64,000 nucleotides of DNA, taken from the NCBI RefSeq assembly GCF_918378365.1, contig NZ_OU912926.1:2356001-2420000 (forward strand). Reading direction: 5' to 3'. The stretch's first letter is position 1. Every line of letters begins with the position of its first letter. The stretch is from Candidatus Nitrotoga arctica. Its GTDB lineage: Bacteria; Pseudomonadota; Gammaproteobacteria; Burkholderiales; Gallionellaceae. A program made the translations under genes and the position numbers. The notes under the pieces were generated by a model. That model saw nothing but the letters and a program-made list of their open reading frames with translations. It did no database searches and was not told the DNA's origin. Below are positions 38,803 through 47,142 of this stretch, in pieces.

Positions 38803-39774
38803 ATGCATTGCAACACGTCAGACCAAGCTAAACGAACAGAGCAGAAGCCACATTCTGGAAACGGCATACCGCGGTTTGCATCGTTCGATTACCTGCGCCT
38901 TTTCGCGATGGTTTTGGTTACATTGCAGCACGGAATGGCAGTCGCCGGCTATTATGAACAAACCACTTGGGCAAATGTGAATCTGGGACAGGTGGGTGTG
39001 GGATTGTTCTGCGCTCTGAGCGGCTATCTCGCTTTCTCCGGCGGAGCGCCACCTGCCATCGGCTGGCTGCAAAAGCGCTTATGGCAGATCTATCCAGCCT
39101 ACTGGATCACGACAATTGCAGCCTTCCTGCTCACTTGGGCGGCCGGTACGAAACGCATTGATGGGTGGCTTTTCTTGTCTCAAATAGCAGGCACGGGTTA
39201 CTTCACTCATGGTTGGGAGCTTATCAATGTCGTGTCCTGGTTTATCTCACTCATTTTGCTTTGCTATGTCATTGCGTTTGTCGGCAAGTGGCTCGGCGCA
39301 CCGCGACTGATACTTGTCTTTGTCGCCATCATCACCCTTGCCCTGCTTGCAACACGCAGCGAGGTTGCGCTTAGCCGCCATGTACTAACGTTCTGCGTGG
39401 CAGGTCTCATAGCCCAAACTTGCCCGCGTCCCGCCGTGATGCTCGCAATAATCTCCAGCCTGTTATGTGCAGCCTTTCTTTGGCCACAATCTTTCTATGC
39501 GGCTTTCAGTATCGCGTTGCTTGCGCTGGCGCTGGCATGGCAAACCTCCGATACCAGGTTGACCAGCGTTACGCGCGGCTATGTTTATGAATATTTTTTG
39601 GTTCATGGCATTTTCCTTGTCGGGTTAGCGCGGCTCCTGCCCCAGCAAAAGCTTTTCAGCGGCACGATTGCAATCGCCTTGGCCATTGTTGCCGCAGTCA
39701 TTTTGAAGAAGCTCACCGAACGTTTGGTAACTTGGGTGCGGCGAGATGATTCAACCAAAGTTTCAACAGCCTAA
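38803..39774 (+). CDS. Acyltransferase-3 family membrane protein
   Basis: About 323 residues with around ten hydrophobic helices, of the OafA/acyltransferase-3 family that O-acylates (usually O-acetylates) surface polysaccharides. The conserved first block is FDYLRLFAMVLVTLQHG, with Arg and His in the family's positions; GVGLFCALSGYLAF and LQKRLWQIYPAYWITT follow. The ATG at 38803 is three bases after the amidotransferase stop; the TTG at 38800 is a less likely start. It is probably part of the polymer decoration set. Confidence 0.85.
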   Translation: MHCNTSDQAKRTEQKPHSGNGIPRFASFDYLRLFAMVLVTLQHGMAVAGYYEQTTWANVNLGQVGVGLFCALSGYLAFSGGAPPAIGWLQKRLWQIYPAYWITTIAAFLLTWAAGTKRIDGWLFLSQIAGTGYFTHGWELINVVSWFISLILLCYVIAFVGKWLGAPRLILVFVAIITLALLATRSEVALSRHVLTFCVAGLIAQTCPRPAVMLAIISSLLCAAFLWPQSFYAAFSIALLALALAWQTSDTRLTSVTRGYVYEYFLVHGIFLVGLARLLPQQKLFSGTIAIALAIVAAVILKKLTERLVTWVRRDDSTKVSTA

Positions 39775-39776
39775 TC

Positions 39777-39905
39777 ATGCATATCCTGCACGTACTTGAT
39801 CACTCGACTCCACTTCGGCTACATCTCCCGCAGGCTCTCAATGCTGCGCGAGCAACGCGCGCTGGACTGGGAAACGTTTCACCTGACCAGCACAAAACAA
39901 ACTTT
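39777..39905 (+). pseudogene. Fossil 5' end of a second TIGR04063-type glycosyltransferase
   Basis: The first 12 codons read MHILHVLDHSTP, nearly the same as the intact glycosyltransferase at 41316 (MHILHILDHSIP). After a small deletion the next frame reads HFGYISRRLSMLREQRALDWETFHLTSTKQ, matching the same protein's following segment. Similarity then stops abruptly at the next fossil. It is thus a frameshifted and truncated duplicate, 1.5 kb upstream of the intact gene. Confidence 0.8.
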
Positions 39906-39923
39906 AATAACGGCAAAAATAAA

Positions 39924-40049
39924 ATGGAAATAATTAGTTGCCCGTGCACCCGGATTTATCGGCATGCATGTTTCAAGCGTTTACTGGAGCATGGTGACGA
40001 AGTCGCTGGGCGTCGACAAAATGGAATCAATGGTATTCATTGCACCTAA
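39924..40049 (+). pseudogene. Fossil 5' end of an NAD-dependent sugar epimerase
   Basis: Pieces in two frames resemble the start of a WbnF/GalE-like nucleotide-sugar epimerase: PGFIGMHV in one frame (the family's G-FIGxHV Rossmann turn) and RLLEHGDEVAG in another (as in RLLERGDEVVG). A base loss lies between them. Only about 40 codons remain. Such epimerases are usual members of exosortase A loci, so one may have been lost here. Confidence 0.7.
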
Positions 40050-40140
40050 ATTTGTGCTCATGTTTCCCGCTTAAGTTAGTTTAATTAATAATTCATAACA
40101 CGCATGCTACTTTGCAGTGCATCTATTTAAGGAAATTGTA

Positions 40141-41184
40141 ATGAAAAAGGTTTTAATCCTTGGCGTAAACGGCTTCATCGGACACCACTTGTCCAATCGC
40201 ATTCTTGCTACCACTGATTGGGATGTGTATGGCATGGATATGAACGCTGACCGTATCACTGACTTGCTCGATCAGCCACGCTTTCACTTTTTTGAAGGTG
40301 ACATCACCATCAACAAAGAATGGATGGAATATCATATAAAGAAATGCGACGTAATTTTGCCATTGGTGGCAATTGCTACGCCCTCCACCTATGTTAAGGA
40401 ACCGTTGCGTGTATTTGAGCTGGATTTCGAAGCTAACCTGCCCATCGTGCGCGCAGCCGTTAAATACAAGAAACACCTAATATTTCCTTCCACTTCTGAA
40501 GTATATGGCATGTGTCACGATGAGGAATTTGACCCCGAAAATTCTGAGCTTATCTGCGGCCCGATCAATAAACCGCGGTGGATTTATTCTTGTGCCAAAC
40601 AATTAATGGATCGCGTAATTTGGGGCTATGGAATGGAACAGGGATTAAACTTTACTCTCTTCCGTCCATTCAACTGGATCGGCTCTGGACTGGACTCCAT
40701 CCACACGCCTAAAGAAGGAAGTTCGCGCGTGCTGACACAATTCTTCGGGCACATCGTGCGCGGCGAAAATATAAGTCTGGTAGACGGTGGGCAACAGAAA
40801 CGCGCTTTCACTTATATCGACGATGGTATAGCCGCACTGATGAAGATCATTGCAAACAAGGATGGTATTGCCTCCGGCAAAATTTACAACATCGGCAACC
40901 CGGTCAACAACCATTCCATCCATGACTTGGCTACCATGATGCTGAAACTGGCCGAGGAATACCCGGAGTACCGCAATTCTGCAGGCAAGGTGCAATTGGT
41001 AACAACCACTGCGGCAGCCTATTACGGCAATGGCTATCAGGACGTGCAAAACCGCGTTCCCAAGATCACCAATACCTGCGAAGAATTGGGATGGGAGCCC
41101 GTCATTTCAATGGCCGATGCTCTGCGTAAAATTTTTGATGCTTACCGCGGACAAATTAAAGACGCGCGTGCCCTGATGGAATGA
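40141..41184 (+). CDS. ArnA/UXS-like UDP-glucuronate decarboxylase (SDR)
   Basis: Nucleotide-sugar dehydrogenase/decarboxylase of about 347 residues, similar to the C-terminal domain of ArnA, which oxidatively decarboxylates UDP-glucuronate to a UDP-4-keto-pentose. NAD motif GVNGFIGHHL is at about 8-17. The Ser-Glu catalytic pair of ArnA is seen in FPSTSEVYG, the Tyr/Lys pair in YSCAKQLMDR, and the ArnA-type Arg in KRAFTYIDDG. It has no formyltransferase domain, although a separate formyltransferase gene lies at 46308. The start at 40141 has AAGGAAA upstream. A UDP-xylose synthase is the alternative reading. Confidence 0.88.
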   Translation: MKKVLILGVNGFIGHHLSNRILATTDWDVYGMDMNADRITDLLDQPRFHFFEGDITINKEWMEYHIKKCDVILPLVAIATPSTYVKEPLRVFELDFEANLPIVRAAVKYKKHLIFPSTSEVYGMCHDEEFDPENSELICGPINKPRWIYSCAKQLMDRVIWGYGMEQGLNFTLFRPFNWIGSGLDSIHTPKEGSSRVLTQFFGHIVRGENISLVDGGQQKRAFTYIDDGIAALMKIIANKDGIASGKIYNIGNPVNNHSIHDLATMMLKLAEEYPEYRNSAGKVQLVTTTAAAYYGNGYQDVQNRVPKITNTCEELGWEPVISMADALRKIFDAYRGQIKDARALME

Positions 41185-41315
41185 TATACAAAATACTGAG
41201 ACTATGAATCCGGATAGATACTCTTTAAAAAAGTACGCTATACCTGGCCACTATTAATTACTGCGCTTTGAATTTAAATTCACGATTTAAAATACGCAAA
41301 CGATTTAAAAAAGCA

Positions 41316-42530
41316 ATGCACATCCTACACATCCTCGATCACTCAATTCCACTGCATAGTGGCTATACTTTTCGCACTCTCTCTATTCTTAAGGAACAAC
41401 GTGCTTTAGGATGGGAAACCACTCACCTGACTAGCCCAAAACAGGGAGTCTGTAGCACAAGCGAAGAGACTATCGATGGCTGGCATTTTTTCCGTGCACG
41501 CCATGCAATTGCCCAAATGACGAAAATACCTTTATTGAACCAAATTTCCGTTATTAACAGTCTTACTCGTCGTCTTAACAAAGTAGCCAGAATTGTTAAA
41601 CCAGACATTTTGCATGCTCACTCCCCTGCTCTGAATGCCATAGCTGCTTTACGCGTTGGCCGTAGCTTGGGCATTCCAGTGGTCTATGAGGTTCGTGCAT
41701 TCTGGGAAGATGCGGCGGTGGATCATGGCACCAGCAAAAAACAAGGGCTGCGTTACCGCCTCACTCGTGCACTTGAAACCTATGCCTTAAAGCGCGTGGA
41801 TGCCATTACCACGATTTGTGAAGGCTTGCGCAACGATATCGTGTTGCGTGGCATTTCAGCGCAAAAAGTCACCGTCATCCCCAATGCCGTGGATATTGAA
41901 AAATTTTCCTTTGAAAGCACGCCGGATAACGCACTTAAACAGCAATTAGGTTTGGCAGGCTACCGAATCATCGGCTTCATTGGCTCATTCTATGCCTATG
42001 AAGGACTGGATTTGCTGCTAACTGCATTACCGCGCATGCTCGATCAAATGCCGGATATCCGTGTTTTGTTGGTGGGCGGTGGGCCACAAGAAGAAGCACT
42101 GAAACTGCAATCTCACCAACTCGGCATTGCCGATAAGGTTGTGTTCACCGGTCGAGTGCCACACAGCGAAGTAAACCGCTATTACGACCTAGTGGACGTA
42201 CTCGTTTATCCACGCCACTCAATCCGTCTCACGGAATTGGTTACGCCGTTGAAACCGCTGGAAGCGATGGCACAGGGCCGTTTGTTTGTGGCTTCCAGCG
42301 TGGGCGGTCACAGAGAACTAATTCGTGATGGCGAAACGGGCGTGCTGTTCAAAGCTGAGTCTCCACAAGACCTAGCGAGCAAGGTGCTCGATTTGCTTAA
42401 CACGCCCGAGCGATGGCCGGCGATGAAAGCCGCCGGGCGGCGCTTTGTCGAGACTGAGCGTAACTGGAAAGTATCCGTAGCTCGCTATCGCGACGTTTAC
42501 AAACGCTTAACCGACAAGATGGCGGAATAA
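41316..42530 (+). CDS. XrtA-system glycosyltransferase (TIGR04063 type, GT4)
   Basis: About 404 residues. Start MHILHILDHSIPLHSGYTFR fits the TIGR04063 family; I use ATG 41316 although a longer in-frame start at 41268 exists, because the family begins here and the fossil copy at 39777 begins at the same codon. Core blocks: HAHSPALNAIAALR, YEVRAFWEDAAVDHG, PNAVDIEKF, IGFIGSFYAYEGLDLL and VTPLKPLEAMAQGR. It probably adds a sugar in polymer repeat assembly. The gene is 131 bases after the decarboxylase. Confidence 0.9.
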   Translation: MHILHILDHSIPLHSGYTFRTLSILKEQRALGWETTHLTSPKQGVCSTSEETIDGWHFFRARHAIAQMTKIPLLNQISVINSLTRRLNKVARIVKPDILHAHSPALNAIAALRVGRSLGIPVVYEVRAFWEDAAVDHGTSKKQGLRYRLTRALETYALKRVDAITTICEGLRNDIVLRGISAQKVTVIPNAVDIEKFSFESTPDNALKQQLGLAGYRIIGFIGSFYAYEGLDLLLTALPRMLDQMPDIRVLLVGGGPQEEALKLQSHQLGIADKVVFTGRVPHSEVNRYYDLVDVLVYPRHSIRLTELVTPLKPLEAMAQGRLFVASSVGGHRELIRDGETGVLFKAESPQDLASKVLDLLNTPERWPAMKAAGRRFVETERNWKVSVARYRDVYKRLTDKMAE

Positions 42531-42535
42531 TCAGG

Positions 42536-43651
42536 ATGCGAATTCAAGATTTAAAAATTGCTCTCGTTGGGCCACTGCCTCCACCTTCGGGCGGAATGGC
42601 CAACCAAACATGGCAATTGGCTACGCTACTGAAGCAAGAAGGAGCCAACGTAGAGCTTGTCCCCGTGAATGCACCTTACCAGCCACGCTGTGTCGGCCGT
42701 ATCAAAGGACTGCGTGCCGTGTTTCGCTTGCTGCCGTACTTATTCCATTTATGGCACGCTGCAGGCAGAGTCGATTTATTTCACGTCATGGCCAATTCCG
42801 GCTGGTCCTGGCACTTATTTGCGGCACCAGCAGTGTGGGTCGCGAAGTTGCGGGGCAAAGCAGTGTTAGTCAATTACCGCGGTGGCGAGGCCGACGATTT
42901 CTTCACTCAGGCATTTGCCTGGGTACAGCCGACGCTGAGGCAAGTCAATATAATCATCGTGCCTTCCGGTTTCCTGGAAAAAATATTCGCGAATCGAGAT
43001 TTCCTCACTCGCATAGTGCCCAATATTGTAAATTTAAGCCGTTTCATCCCTAACCATTCGCGCAAACGAAACCTTTCGGCACCGCATATCGTGGTCGCGC
43101 GTAATCTGGAACCTCTGTACGACAATACCACTGCGCTGAAAGCATTTCGCATTGTGCGTGAAGCCATTCCTGACGCGCATTTGACTATCGCTGGTTCCGG
43201 CCCAGAACGCGCGAAATTGGAAGCGATGGCAAAGGAACTAGGCGTGGCCGATGCTGTAGTGTTTGCAGGTCAAATAGATAACGAACGTATGCCCGTACTT
43301 TATCGCGAGGCAGATATCGCTCTTAATCCCAGTCTGGCAGACAATATGCCAATCTCGATTTTGGAAGCATTGGCAAGCGGTGTGCCGGTGGTCAGCACCG
43401 ATGTCGGGGGCATACCGTTTCTGGTGGAAGACGGAAAGACCGCATTGCTGGTGCCACCGCGTAATCCAGAGCGGATGGCCGAGGCTATGCTGCGCGTATT
43501 GCGTGATGAATCGTTGCGAGAATGCATGGTTAAAAATGGTCTGGATCACGCGCACCGATTCGCATGGGGAAGCGTACGAGATGCGCTCTTTTTGGCGTAC
43601 AAAATGGCACTGGATGGGGCAACGTTGGCTGTTACCCAAGATGGAAAATAA
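42536..43651 (+). CDS. Glycosyltransferase, GT4 family
   Basis: 371-residue GT-B glycosyltransferase: IALVGPLPPPSGGMANQTWQLA near the start (glycine-rich acceptor-side loop), NYRGGEADDFF, PNIVNLSRF, VARNLEPLYDN, IAGSGPERAKLE, and a donor-site region NPSLADNMPISILEALASGVPV with the EX7E-like acidic pair. It lies five bases after the previous glycosyltransferase and two before the CapK-like gene, so it belongs to the same operon. The sugar transferred is unknown. Confidence 0.9.
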   Translation: MRIQDLKIALVGPLPPPSGGMANQTWQLATLLKQEGANVELVPVNAPYQPRCVGRIKGLRAVFRLLPYLFHLWHAAGRVDLFHVMANSGWSWHLFAAPAVWVAKLRGKAVLVNYRGGEADDFFTQAFAWVQPTLRQVNIIIVPSGFLEKIFANRDFLTRIVPNIVNLSRFIPNHSRKRNLSAPHIVVARNLEPLYDNTTALKAFRIVREAIPDAHLTIAGSGPERAKLEAMAKELGVADAVVFAGQIDNERMPVLYREADIALNPSLADNMPISILEALASGVPVVSTDVGGIPFLVEDGKTALLVPPRNPERMAEAMLRVLRDESLRECMVKNGLDHAHRFAWGSVRDALFLAYKMALDGATLAVTQDGK

Positions 43652-43653
43652 AC

Positions 43654-45075
43654 ATGGCCAGTCTCTATACCAAATTGGTGGCGCATACCCTGTTTCCTCT
43701 GCATGAACGGCTGATGCAGCGCCCTACTTTCGGCTACGTGGACGAGCTGGAAAAGAGCCAATGGTTGTCTCGCGCAGGGGTCGAGCAATTACAGATGCAC
43801 AAGCTCAAACTACTGCTCCAGTCGGCGGAACAACACAGCCCATGGCATGCCGAGCGCATTCACGCCGCCGGTCTGGAGCCGCGCAGCGACGCGCCGCTCA
43901 CCCTGGAAGCACTGCGCCGCTTACCCACCATGACCAAGCAGGACGCCACTCGCAACGTCGAGCAACTGGTCTGGCGCGACATTCCCGGCGGGGCCTTTAA
44001 ATACAATACTGGCGGTTCCAGCGGCCAGCCGCTGATCTTTCACTATGGACGCCTGCGCCAAGCCTCTGATGCCGCCGGGCGCATACGCGCACGGCGCTGG
44101 TGGGGCGTCGAGGTGGGTGACCGAGAAGTCTATCTCTGGGGCGCGCCGGTCGAGTTGAACAAAACCGGCCATATCAAAGCGTTGCGGGATCGGCTGCTCA
44201 ACCAGCTGGTGCTAAATGCTTTCGACATGTCGGCAGCCAATATGGATGCCTACATCGAAGCCATTCGCCGGTTCCAGCCTAAATGCATTTACGGCTACGC
44301 CAGTAGCTTGGCTCTGCTGGCGGCACACGCGAGGGAACGCAGCACCAGGCTCAGGTTGCCCTCGCTCAAGGTGGTATGTACCACCGGCGAACCGCTTTAT
44401 CCGCACCAGCGCAAACTGATCGAAGAAACTTTCGGCGTTCCCGCCGCCAATGAATTCGGCAGCCGCGACATTGGTTTCACCGCCCACGAAACCCCAGATG
44501 GCCAGATGCTATTGATGAGCGAAAGCATCATCCTCGAAGTCCTCGATACACAAGGCAATCCGGTCGCGCCCGGCGAATCCGGCGAAGCAGTCATGACCGG
44601 ACTCTGTTCTCACGCACAGCCCTTTATCCGTTACCGCACCGGCGACGTGGTACGCTACGCGAACGACACCTGCAAAGCCGGACGTGGGCTACACGTGATT
44701 GGAGAGGTAGTGGGCCGCACCACAGATTTTGTGGTGCGCTCCGATGGCACGATCATGCATGCGCTTGCGGTAATCTACGTACTGCGGGCAACGGAGGGCA
44801 TCGACGAGTTCAAATTCATCCAGCACAGCATTCAGGACGTAGAGATTTTGGTGGTGCGAAACCCTGATTGGACCGAGCAGTCTCGCGACAAGGCCGTGAG
44901 CGGAATTCAAGCTCGACTCGGCAACAACGTGCGGATCGAACTACGATTGGTGGACTCTATTCCGCCAGAAGTTTCGGGCAAGTACCGCTACGTGGTGAGC
45001 CACGTGCCGCTGCAATCGGGCCTGGATAGCGCACTCCGAGAATCGCCGCCTACCATGCAACCGGAAAAAATTTAA
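43654..45075 (+). CDS. CapK/PaaK-like adenylate-forming enzyme (phenylacetate-CoA ligase family)
   Basis: About 473 residues of the ANL superfamily branch that includes phenylacetate-CoA ligase and CapK proteins of capsule loci. Motifs: the ATP loop NTGGSSGQPLIFHY at about 115-128, the YGYASSLALLA and TTGEPLY blocks, EFGSRDIG, the adenylate-binding FIRYRTGDVVRY, and the C-terminal SGKYRYVVS with the catalytic Lys. It is likely to activate a carboxylic acid for transfer to a sugar. I chose ATG 43654 over the frame start at 43564, which lies inside the upstream gene. The next two genes make a possible module with it. Confidence 0.86.
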   Translation: MASLYTKLVAHTLFPLHERLMQRPTFGYVDELEKSQWLSRAGVEQLQMHKLKLLLQSAEQHSPWHAERIHAAGLEPRSDAPLTLEALRRLPTMTKQDATRNVEQLVWRDIPGGAFKYNTGGSSGQPLIFHYGRLRQASDAAGRIRARRWWGVEVGDREVYLWGAPVELNKTGHIKALRDRLLNQLVLNAFDMSAANMDAYIEAIRRFQPKCIYGYASSLALLAAHARERSTRLRLPSLKVVCTTGEPLYPHQRKLIEETFGVPAANEFGSRDIGFTAHETPDGQMLLMSESIILEVLDTQGNPVAPGESGEAVMTGLCSHAQPFIRYRTGDVVRYANDTCKAGRGLHVIGEVVGRTTDFVVRSDGTIMHALAVIYVLRATEGIDEFKFIQHSIQDVEILVVRNPDWTEQSRDKAVSGIQARLGNNVRIELRLVDSIPPEVSGKYRYVVSHVPLQSGLDSALRESPPTMQPEKI

Positions 45076-45091
45076 CAGGAAAACGAGTAAC

Positions 45092-46315
45092 ATGAGCCTT
45101 GCCAATTTGCTTGCACTGCCTTTCCGTTACCGTCCTTGGCGGCCGCGGCATATGCGTCTGATCCTCAATGACATTGCTGCACCAGCCCAACCCGAACTTG
45201 ACCATGCGATCCATCTCGCGGGCGCAATCGACTGGCTCTGCCGTGCCCAAGACATCAGGGATGGCCACCCCGACGCAGGCGGTGTTTCGGCAGGATGGAG
45301 CTTCGAAGACGGCTGGCTGCCAAGCTATCCGGAAACCACAGGCTACATCATCGAAACCTTCCTCGCGGCGAGCAAGGAGCTGGAACGCCCTGATCTAGAG
45401 AGACGTGCCCGATGCATGATCGACTGGGAACTCTCCATACAGCAGAATGATGGCGCATTCCCCGGCCACTTCGGCGAAGCAGGCAGCCGCCCGGTGATTT
45501 TCAATACCGGTCAAATCATGCATGGAATGCTTGCCGGATATCTGCAACTGGGCCGCCAGGAATGCCTGGCTGCAGCGGTCAAGGCCGGTTTGTGGCTGGT
45601 CCGTCAGCAAGATGCCGATGGCTGCTGGCATCGATTCGAACACAATGATGTACCGCACGTGTACAACACCCGGGGCACCTGGGCACTAGTGGCTACGGGC
45701 CTGATCGCGAACGAGCCAGAACTAACCCAAGCGGCGCGACGCAATCTCGATTGGGCACTCACCCAGCAAACAACTTCCGGATGGTTTTACACCAACGCCT
45801 TTACTCCGGACAAAGCACCGTTTACTCATACCATCGCCTATGCGATTCGTGGTTTTTTGGAGAGTGGAATATTGCTGGACGATGCACGTTATCTTTCAGC
45901 TGCACTTGCCGCTGCTCGCGGCATGGCACAGGTGCAACGCGCCGATGGCTGGCTTGCCGGCACTTATACGGATAATTGGATACCACGCGCAAATTACAGC
46001 TGTCTCACAGGCGTAGCGCAAATGAGCCTCAATTGGACACGCCTGGCGCAAGATGGCAGCGCACCGGAATTTCGCGAGAACGCGCGCCGTGCAATCGGCT
46101 ACGTAAAACGCACACAGCGTCTTGATGATGCTGACGAGGCGGCGCGGGGTGGTATCGCTGGTTCGTCGCCGATCTGGGGCGATTATTCTCGTTTCGAATA
46201 TCCGAACTGGGCTGCAAAATTTTTTGCCGATGCGCTGATGATGGATATGCGAGATTGTGTGATTCCTCCCGTCGCTACACGAATCGCCAAGCCAGGGGAG
46301 TATCCACATGGCTGA
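45092..46315 (+). CDS. Alpha/alpha-toroid protein, unassigned function
   Basis: 407 residues with repeated helical hairpin blocks, such as SAGWSFEDGWLPSYPETTGYII, IFNTGQIMHGMLAGYLQLG, RQQDADGCWHR, VYNTRGTWALVATGL and YSCLTGVAQMSLNWTRL. The Gly/Trp/Asp-rich turns at repeat ends fit a six-hairpin glycosidase or prenyl-cyclase-like (alpha/alpha) toroid. No signal peptide is visible. I cannot say whether it is an epimerase, hydrolase or non-enzyme. It has AGGA before its start and overlaps the formyltransferase by eight bases, so the two are coupled. Confidence 0.65.
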   Translation: MSLANLLALPFRYRPWRPRHMRLILNDIAAPAQPELDHAIHLAGAIDWLCRAQDIRDGHPDAGGVSAGWSFEDGWLPSYPETTGYIIETFLAASKELERPDLERRARCMIDWELSIQQNDGAFPGHFGEAGSRPVIFNTGQIMHGMLAGYLQLGRQECLAAAVKAGLWLVRQQDADGCWHRFEHNDVPHVYNTRGTWALVATGLIANEPELTQAARRNLDWALTQQTTSGWFYTNAFTPDKAPFTHTIAYAIRGFLESGILLDDARYLSAALAAARGMAQVQRADGWLAGTYTDNWIPRANYSCLTGVAQMSLNWTRLAQDGSAPEFRENARRAIGYVKRTQRLDDADEAARGGIAGSSPIWGDYSRFEYPNWAAKFFADALMMDMRDCVIPPVATRIAKPGEYPHG

Positions 46316-47138
46316 GCTTTCTATCATGGTGCTATGCGGGCGGGCACCGCGACATCTTTATGTCGCAAACCGGCTGTGCAGCACCGCACGGGTAGTAGCT
46401 ATCGTACAGGAGGCAGGCAGCCACTGGACGTACAAAAAAATACTCAAACTACTACGTCCAGATAACTTATGGCGCAAAGTGTGGCGCTGGCTACGCGACC
46501 GCAAGCGTTACGCTGACGGTGGTGAAGGCAAGTTTTTCTTTGGTGGTGCCGAGCCGCAACTCGATAGACCCGAATTGATCACCGAAGTGCCACACATTAA
46601 TCATCCAAGTGTAATCGAACTTGCCGATCGGCTACGGCCCGACGTAATTGCCGTATTCGGCACCTCGCTCATCAAAGGAGCGCTGCTTAAGCGTGGTTCT
46701 TTGGGCATCGTCAATCTGCATGGTGGCTTGTCGCCCGAATACCGCGGCGCAGATTGCACATTCTGGGCGCTTTATAACGGCGAACCGGAAAAAATCGGCT
46801 GTACGCTACACTTCATCGACAGCGGCATCGATACCGGCAAGCTGCTCGCCCATATTTGCCCCGAAGTGCATGAGGGCGACAACGAGCTCACGCTATTTTG
46901 GCGCGCTGTGCGCGATAGCGCCGAGGTTTATGCCGAGGTGATCGGGCGCCTCGCGCGAAACGAAGCACTGGGTGCTCCGCAATCAGGCAAGGGCAAGTTG
47001 TATCAGGTCAAGGATCGTGGCTGGCATCATGAGCAACACCTCGCACAAGGTTTACACAATGGCTTGCTCAAGGATATACATCTAAAGAAGCGCGTGATAT
47101 GGTTTACTCCCACTTCCTCCGAGAAAGAACAGAGGTAA
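46308..47138 (+). CDS. Formyltransferase-family protein (probable sugar N-formyltransferase)
   Basis: 276 residues with a methionyl-tRNA formyltransferase-like hydrolase fold. The catalytic triad Asn/His/Asp is seen in IVNLHGGLSPEYRG and IDSGIDTGKL; ADCTFWALYNGEPEKIGCTLHF is between them. The HGG-L-PEYRG loop is that of amino-sugar formyltransferases and ArnA-like proteins, not of Fmt (SLLPxWRG). The N-terminal start and the long basic segment (YKKILKLLRPDN, RKVWRWLRDRKRYADGG) are unlike Fmt. It probably N-formylates an amino sugar of the polymer. A strong GGGGAG precedes the ATG. Confidence 0.84.
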   Translation: MAELSIMVLCGRAPRHLYVANRLCSTARVVAIVQEAGSHWTYKKILKLLRPDNLWRKVWRWLRDRKRYADGGEGKFFFGGAEPQLDRPELITEVPHINHPSVIELADRLRPDVIAVFGTSLIKGALLKRGSLGIVNLHGGLSPEYRGADCTFWALYNGEPEKIGCTLHFIDSGIDTGKLLAHICPEVHEGDNELTLFWRAVRDSAEVYAEVIGRLARNEALGAPQSGKGKLYQVKDRGWHHEQHLAQGLHNGLLKDIHLKKRVIWFTPTSSEKEQR

Positions 47139-47142
47139 GCCA

